Of a stretch of 64,000 nucleotides of DNA, positions 36,952-46,419 are shown piece after piece. The notes beneath the pieces are model-generated. The model was given only the letters and a program-made list of their open reading frames with translations, made no database searches and was not told the DNA's origin. The position numbers and the translations under genes are program-made. Source of the DNA: Thiomicrospira aerophila AL3 (GTDB taxonomy: Bacteria > Pseudomonadota > Gammaproteobacteria > Thiomicrospirales > Thiomicrospiraceae); NCBI RefSeq assembly GCF_000227665.2, contig NZ_CP007030.1, positions 496,001-560,000 on the forward strand. Direction: 5' to 3'. Position 1 is the stretch's first letter. Every line of letters starts with the position of its first letter.

Positions 36952-38477
36952 TCGAACAGTTAATTAGCTGGACGACGGCTTATTCATTTTGGCCGTTGGT
37001 CATTATGGGCTTGTCATTTGGTGTGGCGTTGTTGGTGTTTTTAATTGCCGAAGAGCGTGTTTGGTTGCGCTCAAGTGTTAACATCGCGGCTGCATTGATT
37101 AAGCTAGTGTTAGTGTTGGCGTTAATGCCGAGTTTGCTACAAGGGCACACCTATGAGTTTGGCTGGACGCTCGTGCCCGGCTTGACGATTCTGCTCAAAA
37201 TAGATGGCTTAGCCATGCTATTTTTGGTGTTGTCAGTGTTTTTATGGTTGCTTACCACCCTTTATGCCATAGGTTATTTAGAGGGGGGGGTAAATCGCGC
37301 GCGCTTTTTTGGGTTTTTTAACCTCTGTGTCAGTGCCACCACCGGTGTGGCCATGGCGGGTAACCTATTCACCTTCATTATTTTCTATGAATTGCTGACC
37401 TTGGCAACCTGGCCGCTGGTGGTACATCGTGGCACTGAAAAAGCCTTGCAGGCTGGTCGGGTATATTTGCTCTACACTTTGAGCGGGGGCTTGGTGTTGC
37501 TTACCGCCGCGATTGGCCTGCACCTTTTAGTGGGTACGCAGGCGTTTGTGGTGGGCGGCTATTTAAATGACTATTGGGCGGCTAATCCAGATATGGCGCC
37601 AATATTGTTTGGCTTAGGATTAGTGTTTATCGCCGGTTTAGGCGTGAAGGCCGCGTTATTTCCATTTCATGGTTGGTTACCCACAGCGATGGTGGCTCCT
37701 GCGCCAGTGAGTTCCTTGTTGCACGCTGTCGCCGTGGTTAAAGCCGGTGCCTTTGGCCTAGCCCGCTTTGTCTATGAAATCTACGGCATTTATGTGTTTA
37801 GTGACTTGTATTTGCATTGGGTGTTGTTGGGCATGGCCAGCTTTACAATTGTCTATGGGTCGGTGCGCGCATTATTTCAGCAGGATATTAAAAAGCGCTT
37901 GGCTTTCTCAACGGTTAGCCAAGTGTCCTATGTGGCGCTAGGTTTGGCGCTGGCAGGGCCAATTGGCGCTATTGGCGGGTTAATTCATATAGTGCATCAA
38001 GGGTTTATGAAAATCACCCTGTTTATGGCCGCCGGTAATTATGCTGAAACCCTAGGGGTGCACAAGATTAAGGAGCTCAATGGGGTTGGCCGAGTCATGC
38101 CACTGACCACGCTGGCCTTTACGATAGGAGCACTGGGCATGATTGGCTTGCCGCCTTTGGCCGGATTTATTACCAAATGGTATTTGGGCTTGGGCGCGTG
38201 GGAAAGTGGTTTTTACTGGGTGATTGGCGTATTAATTATTTCCAGCTTACTGAATGCCGCTTACTTTTTACCGACGATCTATCGAGCTTGGTTTTTACCA
38301 CCACCTTCGCAATGGCCGCATCGTCAGGTGCTGAGTCAGCGTTTTGAAACCCACTTACTCTTGTTAGTGCCGCCATTGGTGACTACAGTAATGATTATTG
38401 TGTTGGGTGTCTGGGCCGGTCATGTAGCCACCCCATTGGGTTGGGTATCGACCCTGGTCGCGAGCGAGTTTGAGTGA
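36948..38477 (+). CDS. mnhD: Mrp-type antiporter subunit D, second copy
   Basis: 509-residue paralogue of the preceding gene. Seen: FIIFYELLTLATWPLVVH with helix-5 glutamate, KAALFPFHGWLPTAMVAPAPV loop (20-residue core AALFPFHGWLPTAMVAPAPV), lysine-containing AVVKAGAFGLARF, STVSQVSYVALGLAL and LPPLAGFITKWYLG. ATG 36948 overlaps the upstream stop; the frame is open farther upstream inside the first copy. Last gene of the operon. Two D-type subunits suggest two proton pathways. Confidence 0.88.
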   Translation: MIEQLISWTTAYSFWPLVIMGLSFGVALLVFLIAEERVWLRSSVNIAAALIKLVLVLALMPSLLQGHTYEFGWTLVPGLTILLKIDGLAMLFLVLSVFLWLLTTLYAIGYLEGGVNRARFFGFFNLCVSATTGVAMAGNLFTFIIFYELLTLATWPLVVHRGTEKALQAGRVYLLYTLSGGLVLLTAAIGLHLLVGTQAFVVGGYLNDYWAANPDMAPILFGLGLVFIAGLGVKAALFPFHGWLPTAMVAPAPVSSLLHAVAVVKAGAFGLARFVYEIYGIYVFSDLYLHWVLLGMASFTIVYGSVRALFQQDIKKRLAFSTVSQVSYVALGLALAGPIGAIGGLIHIVHQGFMKITLFMAAGNYAETLGVHKIKELNGVGRVMPLTTLAFTIGALGMIGLPPLAGFITKWYLGLGAWESGFYWVIGVLIISSLLNAAYFLPTIYRAWFLPPPSQWPHRQVLSQRFETHLLLLVPPLVTTVMIIVLGVWAGHVATPLGWVSTLVASEFE

Positions 38478-38564
38478 GGGAAGCAATGATTAATTAATGA
38501 ACCTTGCTGATATAACCAGGCTTGGTTAAACTACTTAATCGTATATTAGATTATTGAGTAACTC

Positions 38565-40868
38565 ATGCAATCAGAAGCCGATACCCGCGCTAATTATATT
38601 GATCCCGCTTTAAAAGCAGCAAACTGGCAACCCAGCCAAATTATCCGTGAACACTATTTCACCGACGGTCGAAAAATGGCCGGTAATGTACGTGGACGGC
38701 GTTGTTTCGTTGACTATTTGCTACATAAAGACAATCGCTATTTAGCTATTATCGAAGCTAAAAAAGAATCAGAACATCCCACCAAAGGTCTTCAGCAAGC
38801 TATTGATTACGCCAATAAGCTCAAAGTACGTTTTGTCTATTCAAGCAATGGCAAGCAAACCTATGAGTTTGATTTAGAAACAGGTAAGGGTGAGTTTGTA
38901 GAATTTTACCCAGACCCGCAAACCCTTGAGCAACGCTATCAAGGCGTTAATAGTGATGTAGGGCAGCAGTTAAGAAATGTACCTTTCCATTTAGAAGGTG
39001 CCATGCAACCACGTTATTATCAAGAGCTGGCGGTGCATGCGGCAACCGATGCAATTGGGCAGGGCGCACAGCGTATTTTATTAACGCTGGCTACTGGAAC
39101 GGGCAAAACCTTTATTTCATTTCAAATCGTCCACAAACTGTTTCAAGCACGTTGGAATCGTGATCAATTTGGCTCACGCCGCCCAAGAGTACTATTTCTT
39201 GCTGACCGCAATATTCTCGCTGACCAAGCGATCAACACATTTAACCCCTATGAAAAAGATGTGATAAAAATCAATGGTGATGAGGTGCGTAAACGTAATG
39301 GCGTGGTGCCCACCAATGCGCATATCTTCTTTGCGATTTACCAGGCGATAGCCGAAAAAGAAAATATTGATGGCTACTACAAAGCCTACCCGCAAGATTT
39401 TTTCGATTTAGTCATGATTGATGAATGTCACCGTGGTGCAGCTAATGAAGCTGGATCATGGCGTGCGATTTTAGATCACTTCAGCAGTGCAGTGCATCTA
39501 GGGTTAACCGCGACCCCCAAACGCACAGATAACGTCGATACCTATGAATACTTTGGAAAGCCAGTATTTGAATATTCACTCAAAGAGGGTATTAACGATG
39601 GGTTTTTAACCCCCTATCGCGTTAAACGTATTCGTACTAATTTAGATGAATTGGTACTCACCAAAGACGATCAAATCATTGTAGGCGAGTCTGAACAAGA
39701 CATTTATCAAGTCGAAGACTATGACCGCAAAATTGTGGTTGATGATCGAACTGAGCTGGTAGCTAAATCAATTCTTGAAAACATCAATACAATGGATAAG
39801 ACCATCGTGTTTTGTGAAAACCAATATCACGCACTCACCATGCGCGATATGATCAACAAACACAAACAGATTAAAGACCCGCACTATTGTGTACGCGTGA
39901 CCAGTGACGAAGGTAAAATAGGGCGCGAATTGCTGGAGAAGTTTCAAGACAATGACAAAGACATCCCCACCATCTTAACCTCATCGCAAATGCTTACTAC
40001 CGGTGTTGATGCCCGCAATGTGCGTAATGTGGTGTTAGATCGCACTGTTGGCTCAATGGTCGAATTCAAACAAATTGTCGGGCGGGGTACGCGAGTATTT
40101 GACGGTAAAGACTACTTCACCATTATTGATTTTCGTGGCGCAACCAACAAGTTTTACGATGATGATTGGGATGGTGAACCCGAACCGCCAGCCGGTGGTG
40201 TAAAAGACCCTAATCCTATTTATGGACAGCCGCCTGAAAAGCCGGAGCCGCTAACCGGTGGCCCAACCGAACCGCCGAAAACACGTTTAAAAATCAAGCT
40301 GGGTCAATACCGCGAAATCAAAGTGATTGATGTTGAAACCCGCTATATTGACGAACACGGCAAACCCCTAACCATTCAAGAGTTTGTTGAGCGTTTGATT
40401 CAACAACTACCAGGCCTGTTTAAAAGCGTTGATGAATTACGTCAAATATGGTCAGACCCGGATAAACGTGATCAATTACTGCAAAAGCTAATACACGCGG
40501 GATTTGATAAGGAACAACTCGTAACATTACGCCGCATTTTTGAGGCAGAAGACTGCGATATGTTTGATCTACTCGCATTTTTAGCGTTTGAACAACCTAT
40601 GGCAACGCGTAAAGCGCGTGCTGACAAGGTGCGGAGCAACTCGGATTTCTTTGCCCAATACCAACATGAAAAAGCGCAAGACTTCCTGCGTTTTGTCCTC
40701 GACCGTTACGAGCAAACAGGGGTAACGGAACTATCGCGTGATCGCATCCCAACGCTAATCGAACTCTCGGGACTCGGCACCACCAAAGACGCCTCAATCG
40801 CGTTCGGTGGTAAAGCCACCCACCTGCTTGATGCCTTTAAACAACTCCAGCACCAGTTGTACTATTAA
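38565..40868 (+). CDS. hsdR: Type I restriction enzyme R subunit
   Basis: Motor-nuclease of a type I R-M system. Seen: N-terminal PD-(D/E)xK nuclease with D50 (CFVDYLL) and E64-x-K66 (IIEAKKE), Walker A ATGTGKT at 176-182, DECH box 286-289, LGLTATPKRTD, and motif VI region IVGRGTRVF. C-terminal HsdM-contacting region present. 767 residues, typical of the EcoAI/EcoEI-like class. Contains one CAGGCCTG site. No gene-specific promoter of quality was found in the 87-base gap after the antiporter operon. Confidence 0.93.
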   Translation: MQSEADTRANYIDPALKAANWQPSQIIREHYFTDGRKMAGNVRGRRCFVDYLLHKDNRYLAIIEAKKESEHPTKGLQQAIDYANKLKVRFVYSSNGKQTYEFDLETGKGEFVEFYPDPQTLEQRYQGVNSDVGQQLRNVPFHLEGAMQPRYYQELAVHAATDAIGQGAQRILLTLATGTGKTFISFQIVHKLFQARWNRDQFGSRRPRVLFLADRNILADQAINTFNPYEKDVIKINGDEVRKRNGVVPTNAHIFFAIYQAIAEKENIDGYYKAYPQDFFDLVMIDECHRGAANEAGSWRAILDHFSSAVHLGLTATPKRTDNVDTYEYFGKPVFEYSLKEGINDGFLTPYRVKRIRTNLDELVLTKDDQIIVGESEQDIYQVEDYDRKIVVDDRTELVAKSILENINTMDKTIVFCENQYHALTMRDMINKHKQIKDPHYCVRVTSDEGKIGRELLEKFQDNDKDIPTILTSSQMLTTGVDARNVRNVVLDRTVGSMVEFKQIVGRGTRVFDGKDYFTIIDFRGATNKFYDDDWDGEPEPPAGGVKDPNPIYGQPPEKPEPLTGGPTEPPKTRLKIKLGQYREIKVIDVETRYIDEHGKPLTIQEFVERLIQQLPGLFKSVDELRQIWSDPDKRDQLLQKLIHAGFDKEQLVTLRRIFEAEDCDMFDLLAFLAFEQPMATRKARADKVRSNSDFFAQYQHEKAQDFLRFVLDRYEQTGVTELSRDRIPTLIELSGLGTTKDASIAFGGKATHLLDAFKQLQHQLYY

Positions 40869-40879
40869 TAGAGCACGCC

Positions 40880-41920
40880 ATGTTGACCATCAACCCCTTA
40901 ATCCATCAGCTAAAAACCCTGATTCAACACGCCAGAAATCAAGCCTATCGTGCGGTGGATACGATTCAAGTGCAAACCTATTGGCAAATAGGGCAGCATA
41001 TTGTCGAGTTTGAACAGCAAGGTGAAAATCGTGCTCAATATGGCAGCAAGCTAATAGAGCAGTTGGCGGAACAACTCACCGCTGAGTTTGGTAAAGGTTT
41101 TGATGTTACAAACTTACGTAAAATGCGCCTGTTTTATCAGGCCTTTCCAATTCGAGACGCACTGCGTCCCGAATTAAGCTGGACGCATTATCGCCGACTT
41201 TTGCGAGTGGAAGATGAACGCGCTCGTCAGTGGTACATGAACGAAGCCGCTGAACAAAACTGGAGTACGCGTGCGCTGGAGCGACAAATTGGCACGCTGT
41301 ATTATGAGCGTTTATTAATCAGCCAAAACAAACAAGCCGTCACCGATGAAGCCAGTCAACAACTGGCGCAGCAGGTTAAAAAACCTCAACCAAAAGGCTT
41401 TGTGCGCGACCCGATGATGCTGGAGTTTTTAGGTATCGAAGGCATTGAAAAGCTGCTCGAATCCGACCTAGAACAAGCACTCATGGACAAATTGCAGGGC
41501 TTTTTACTTGAGTTGGGTAAAGGCTTTGCATTTGTGGCGCGCCAGCAGCGTGTGAGCACCGAAAGCAAAGACTTTTATATCGACCTGGTGTTCTACAACT
41601 ACCTGCTCAAATGCTTCGTATTGTTCGAGCTTAAAACCGGCGAACTCGGTCATCAAGACATAGGCCAAATGGATATGTACGTAAGAATGTACGATGACCT
41701 AAAACGCGGCCAAGACGACAACCCAACGGTTGGCATTATCCTCTGCACGAATAAGGACGAATCCATCGTGCGCTATTCCGTGCTTAAAGATAGTGAACAA
41801 CTCTTCGCCAGCCGCTACCGCCTGATCCTGCCAAGTGAAGAAGAACTACGCCAAGAGCTGGAGCGTGAAAAACAGCAAATTGTACAGCTAAAACAAGAAC
41901 AAACAAAAGGCGAAAAATAA
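40880..41920 (+). CDS. YhcG-type PD-(D/E)xK nuclease (DUF1016)
   Basis: 346 residues. Seen: N-terminal DUF1016 helical part (TYWQIGQHIVEFEQQG, FGKGFDVTNLRKMRLFYQ) and a C-terminal nuclease core with D235 (FYIDLVFYN) and E250-L-K252 (FELKTGEL), matching PD-(D/E)xK. Such proteins often ride in type I R-M operons; their role there is unsettled. Twelve bases after hsdR and directly abutting the next gene (zero gap), so the three are co-translated. Confidence 0.88.
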   Translation: MLTINPLIHQLKTLIQHARNQAYRAVDTIQVQTYWQIGQHIVEFEQQGENRAQYGSKLIEQLAEQLTAEFGKGFDVTNLRKMRLFYQAFPIRDALRPELSWTHYRRLLRVEDERARQWYMNEAAEQNWSTRALERQIGTLYYERLLISQNKQAVTDEASQQLAQQVKKPQPKGFVRDPMMLEFLGIEGIEKLLESDLEQALMDKLQGFLLELGKGFAFVARQQRVSTESKDFYIDLVFYNYLLKCFVLFELKTGELGHQDIGQMDMYVRMYDDLKRGQDDNPTVGIILCTNKDESIVRYSVLKDSEQLFASRYRLILPSEEELRQELEREKQQIVQLKQEQTKGEK

Positions 41921-43720
41921 ATGGAATTAACACTACCGCCTAACCCGCTACACAATCAGCCTCAAGTCTTGCATATCAATAAGGTGGCAGCCTTAATTGG
42001 TGAAAATGGCAGTGGCAAATCAAGCATTTTGCAGTCAGTATTTGAGCAGCGATTGAGTAAGGCAGACCACACTGATTTAAATGTAGTCGGTTTTTCTTCA
42101 GGGCAAAATGAAAATTATTCGGCAAAGTTCAGTGAGTACCTTAGAAAAGAGCGTAAAGCAGGTAGAGGCCTAACTCTAGAATGTCTTTATTTCGATAAAC
42201 CTTGGTCAAAACTATTGATATTTTTGGCTACAGCGATCAAACGAAAAGGAAAAGTTAGAACTTTTCTTGTTGAACGTAATTATGTATCACAATCTGCTGA
42301 TCTGGATGATGAAAGTACTGTTCTAAAGTGCGCCTTTAAAGTTGAAAAAAATTATGTAGACCGTGTGAAAGAAGCACTTAAATGCCAAGAACAAGGTGAA
42401 ACAGATACTTTACGAGATACGCCATATTTTAGAGCACTTGAAAGCTTTATTAGCAATTTGGTTTCAGGCAATTTTGAATTCGAAGAAACTTTGAAAAAAC
42501 AGCAAGTCGAAATTCCAGCAAACCGTTTAATCGATGTATCGTTTGATTACAATCGCCGCGTTCACCTAAGTGATAGCCTTGTACTTTCTGGTGGAGAAGA
42601 GGATAGTGGCGATCAAAATAATATATCCCCCTTTTCACCTGAAATAAGTTTCTTTACCCAGGCGGCTAATAATGATTACTTTATTGATAAGTCGAGCTGT
42701 AAGTTAATTTTTAAAAATGGTTTAGAGCTTGATCAGTTAAGTGATGGCGAGTATCAACTGCTTTTTTTATACTCTTTAATTGATTTGTTTGATGCAGAAA
42801 ATACGCTCTTTTTGTTCGACGAAGCGGATTCCCACCTCCATTATAAAAACGTCGAAAAATTATGGTCGCTGCTCCATAGCATTAAAGGTTATGCAATCAC
42901 TACCACCCATTTGCTTGATTCAATTTCAGCCAAAGAAAATCGCATTGAACACCTAAAGGTTGTAGAAAATGGCCGAATCAATGAAGACAACAAAATCAAA
43001 CAATTGATCAATCGTTTAAGCGTACTGTCTCGGGCTAAATCCGTAGAGTTTGAAGTGTGTGGAAAGTTACCAAATATTGCCTTGTTAGATGATTACAATG
43101 ACTGGTTGATTTTCACTTTGTTGGCTAACAAAAAAGGTCACGATATTACAGTTTTGAAAACCGTTCATGCTATGAAAAAATTGTCTAGTTACACAACGGT
43201 AAATGAAACTTTTGGCAAAGGCAAAATTGACTGGATTTCACGATTAAGTAATGTTGAATCTGAAATTGAAACGTCCAATATTTTCATGATTTGTGACCGT
43301 GATGAAGCTGCTTTAGATTGGAATGACAATGGTGTTTCAGTTAATGGTCAAATTTATCGTGAGTTATTGACCTCTATTCGATGGCCAAGAGGTGTTAGGG
43401 TTAACTCATATCTTCTTGCTTGGAAACGACGCGAGATAAAAAATTATCTTCTTTCATACACAGCACTATCGCAACATAACGTGCTCAATCAAATTAACAA
43501 TCGCAATATTGCAGCGAGTAACCACTTACAACCGAATACCAGTGACGATAACGATGATATACGTCGTCTGAATGCCAAGAGTGTTATTGACCCATTAATC
43601 AACACAGATGGGATTGGACTAGACATTGAGAAGCTTCAAGCTTATATCGACTTAATACCCGCTGACGAAATCAGTGAAGACATCACTAATATGTACAATT
43701 TTATTATCGGAAAACTATAA
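41921..43720 (+). CDS. AAA/ABC-type ATPase with C-terminal Toprim/DUF4435-like part
   Basis: 599 residues. Seen: Walker A GENGSGKSS (27-35), signature-like LSDGE (273-277), Walker B LFLFDEADSHLH (296-307) and a switch histidine in TTTHLLD. C-terminal region (about 380-599) has LLDDYND (389-395), ICDRDE (457-462) and WKRREIKNYLL (501-511), reminiscent of the Toprim-like DUF4435 nucleases that accompany such ATPases in PARIS and OLD-type defence. Resemblance is by eye. More AT-rich than host genes and carries no CAGGCCTG site. Inserted between hsdR and hsdM. Confidence 0.72.
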   Translation: MELTLPPNPLHNQPQVLHINKVAALIGENGSGKSSILQSVFEQRLSKADHTDLNVVGFSSGQNENYSAKFSEYLRKERKAGRGLTLECLYFDKPWSKLLIFLATAIKRKGKVRTFLVERNYVSQSADLDDESTVLKCAFKVEKNYVDRVKEALKCQEQGETDTLRDTPYFRALESFISNLVSGNFEFEETLKKQQVEIPANRLIDVSFDYNRRVHLSDSLVLSGGEEDSGDQNNISPFSPEISFFTQAANNDYFIDKSSCKLIFKNGLELDQLSDGEYQLLFLYSLIDLFDAENTLFLFDEADSHLHYKNVEKLWSLLHSIKGYAITTTHLLDSISAKENRIEHLKVVENGRINEDNKIKQLINRLSVLSRAKSVEFEVCGKLPNIALLDDYNDWLIFTLLANKKGHDITVLKTVHAMKKLSSYTTVNETFGKGKIDWISRLSNVESEIETSNIFMICDRDEAALDWNDNGVSVNGQIYRELLTSIRWPRGVRVNSYLLAWKRREIKNYLLSYTALSQHNVLNQINNRNIAASNHLQPNTSDDNDDIRRLNAKSVIDPLINTDGIGLDIEKLQAYIDLIPADEISEDITNMYNFIIGKL

Positions 43721-43723
43721 ACC

Positions 43724-45196
43724 ATGTCACTACAACAAAAAATAGACCGAATTACTGATATTTTGCGCCGCGATGACGGTATTAGCGGGGCGATGCACTA
43801 TACCGAACAAACTTCATGGGTGTTGTTTCTCAAGTTTTTAGACGACTACGAAGCCGAAAAAGAAGACGAAGCCATTTTATCCGGCAAACCTTACCAACCC
43901 GTATTGGATGAAGAACACCGCTGGTCAAACTGGGCCTGTCCGAAAACGCCCGATGGCAAGCTGGATATTAACCGCGTTCGCACCGGCGACGACCTCACCG
44001 ATTACGTGAATAAAGAACTGTTTCCTTACCTAAAAAACTTCGCCAATGCCACCAGCGCTGATCCCAAATCCTTCACCTATAAAATCGGCGGGATTTTTCA
44101 ATATCTTGATAACAAAGTGGCATCTGGCCACACCCTGCGCGAAGTGCTGGATATTATCGACACGTTAAATTTTCAATCAAGTGATGAAATGTTTGAGCTG
44201 TCGCTGGTGTACGAAGGCCTGCTACAAAACATGGGCGATGCCGGCGGTTATGCCGGTGAATTTTATACGCCTCGCGCGGTGGTGCGGGCGATGGTTAAAG
44301 TGCTCGACCCCAGGCCTGGTCAAACCATTTACGATGCTGCCGCTGGTTCTTGTGGGTTTTTAGTCGAAGTTTTCGACCATCTCAAAGCCAATAAATCGCA
44401 ACTCACTACCGAGCAATGGGATTTTATTCAACACGACACTTTTTTCGGCTTTGAAAAAACCTCGCTGGCCTATGTGATGGGTATGATGAATATGATTCTG
44501 CATGGTATCGAATCGCCGAATTTATTTCGCGGCAATACGCTGACGCAGAATATCCGCGATATTCAAGAAAAAGACCGCTACGACATCATTCTCGCCAACC
44601 CGCCATTTGGTGGCAAAGAAAAATCACAAATCCAACAGAACTTCCCGATTCAAAGCAACGCCACCGAACTGCTGTTTATGCAGCACTTTATGAAAACCCT
44701 TAAAACCGGTGGCAAAGCGGCGATTGTTATACCCGAAGGCGTGCTATTTCAAACCAATAGCGCGTTTAAACAAGTCAAACAAGAACTGCTCGAAAACTTT
44801 AACCTGCACACGATTTTAAGCCTGCCCGCCGGTGTGTTTTTGCCTTATTCTGGCGTAAAAACCAATGTACTGTTTTTTGAACGCAGCGGCGGCACCAGCG
44901 ATGTGTGGTATTACGAATGCGAACCCGAACAAAAACTCACCAAAAACAAACCGATCACAGACGCGCATTTAGCCGAGTTTGTTGAGCTTTACAACAGTCG
45001 AACCACCACAGACCGCTCGTGGACGGTATCCGCTAGTAAACTCGGGGAAGACTACGATCTCTCCGCTAAAAACCCGGCCAAACAAAAAGACACGGTACAC
45101 CTCGCGCCCAATGACATCCTCAAACAAATCCGCATCAAAGAACAACAAGTAGCAGGCCTGCTTGATGAGATTGAACAGCTACTGGCGGAGACGTGA
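43724..45196 (+). CDS. hsdM: Type I restriction enzyme M subunit
   Basis: N6-adenine DNA methyltransferase of the type I system. Seen: N-terminal HsdM helical domain, SAM motif I region YDAAAGSCGFLVEVF, catalytic NPPF at residues 292-295 in ILANPPFGGKE, and a C-terminal tail for HsdS contact. 490 residues. Contains two CAGGCCTG sites. Three bases after the ATPase gene; overlaps none of hsdS when the ATG start of the latter is used. Confidence 0.95.
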   Translation: MSLQQKIDRITDILRRDDGISGAMHYTEQTSWVLFLKFLDDYEAEKEDEAILSGKPYQPVLDEEHRWSNWACPKTPDGKLDINRVRTGDDLTDYVNKELFPYLKNFANATSADPKSFTYKIGGIFQYLDNKVASGHTLREVLDIIDTLNFQSSDEMFELSLVYEGLLQNMGDAGGYAGEFYTPRAVVRAMVKVLDPRPGQTIYDAAAGSCGFLVEVFDHLKANKSQLTTEQWDFIQHDTFFGFEKTSLAYVMGMMNMILHGIESPNLFRGNTLTQNIRDIQEKDRYDIILANPPFGGKEKSQIQQNFPIQSNATELLFMQHFMKTLKTGGKAAIVIPEGVLFQTNSAFKQVKQELLENFNLHTILSLPAGVFLPYSGVKTNVLFFERSGGTSDVWYYECEPEQKLTKNKPITDAHLAEFVELYNSRTTTDRSWTVSASKLGEDYDLSAKNPAKQKDTVHLAPNDILKQIRIKEQQVAGLLDEIEQLLAET

Positions 45197-45198
45197 GT

Positions 45199-46410
45199 AT
45201 GGAACAGGTTTTATACGAACTGCCGGAGGGGTGGGACTGGCAGCCTTTAACTGCGGTTTGTACACCAAGCAGGAAAACTGTAACCCCTGATAATACAAGG
45301 CTTTATAACTACATCGGGTTGGAAAATATAGAGAGTAATACTGGAAAACTAACTAACTTTTTACCATCGAAAGGTTCTGAAATAAACAGTACAAAAGTTG
45401 AGTTTAAAAAAGGGATGGTGCTTTATGGAAAGCTACGGCCTTATTTAAATAAGGTTTTTGTTGCTGAATTTGATGGTGTGGCGACGACTGAAATAATACC
45501 TTTTGATTGCTATGAAAATGTTGACGCACAGTATTTAGCCTATTTCCTTAGAACGCAATACTTTGTTGAACTTGCGATGAATAATTGCTCTGGCGCGAGA
45601 ATGCCAAGAGCAACAACAAATCTATTTCAAAAAATTGCACAAGTACCAATAACTAGTATTGATAATCAAAAACGCATCGTCGAAAAACTCGATGCACTGC
45701 TCACCCGCATCGACACCGCCATCGAACACTTGCAGGAAAGCATCACACTGGCTGATGCGTTGTATGCGAGTTCTCTCGATCAAGTTTTTGAAGAAGTTTA
45801 CAAGAGTTATCAAACTAAGTGCTTGTCTTCGTTAACAACGAAAATTGGTAGCGGTGCGACGCCAAAAGGTGGTCAAAAAGCATATAAAGATTCAGGTATA
45901 TCATTGATTCGTAGCCTTAATGTTTATGATTCAGTGTTTAAACCGGAGGGGTTAGCTTTTATTGATGATAACCAAGCGAGCAAACTTAGTAATGTAGAGG
46001 TTGAAACGGGCGATGTACTTTTAAACATTACGGGTGCATCCATCGCTAGATGTTGCATTGCACCAGATGATTTACTGCCAGCGCGAGTAAATCAACACGT
46101 TTGTATCATCCGACCGAATGAGTTACTTGATTCTCAATATCTAAATTATTTATTGGTAAGCCCAAAATTTAAGTCCGCATTATTATTTCAAGGGGCTGGT
46201 GGAGCAACACGCCAAGCCTTAACAAAAGCGATGATTTCTAATTTGGAAATACCATTACCTCCATTAAATGTTCAACTTGAATTAGTTGGAAAGGTGCAAA
46301 CCCTTGGTGAAAAGCATCGCCTGTTGAAAGCGCAATTCAGCTTCAAGGTTTCAGACTTAATTGATCTAAAAGCATCAATTCTCGATTCTGCCTTTAAAGG
46401 CGAACTCTAA
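45199..46410 (+). CDS. hsdS: Type I restriction enzyme S (specificity) subunit
   Basis: Determines the DNA target. Seen: two target-recognition domains (about residues 1-150 and 190-350), each followed by a conserved helical spacer (KLDALLTRIDTAIEHLQES and the terminal LKASILDSAFKGEL). 403 residues. ATG 45199 has GGAG eight bases before it; GTG 45193 is too close. The TRDs are AT-rich compared with the spacers, as usual for exchanged recognition domains. Confidence 0.93.
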   Translation: MEQVLYELPEGWDWQPLTAVCTPSRKTVTPDNTRLYNYIGLENIESNTGKLTNFLPSKGSEINSTKVEFKKGMVLYGKLRPYLNKVFVAEFDGVATTEIIPFDCYENVDAQYLAYFLRTQYFVELAMNNCSGARMPRATTNLFQKIAQVPITSIDNQKRIVEKLDALLTRIDTAIEHLQESITLADALYASSLDQVFEEVYKSYQTKCLSSLTTKIGSGATPKGGQKAYKDSGISLIRSLNVYDSVFKPEGLAFIDDNQASKLSNVEVETGDVLLNITGASIARCCIAPDDLLPARVNQHVCIIRPNELLDSQYLNYLLVSPKFKSALLFQGAGGATRQALTKAMISNLEIPLPPLNVQLELVGKVQTLGEKHRLLKAQFSFKVSDLIDLKASILDSAFKGEL

Positions 46411-46419
46411 GGAGGCAGT

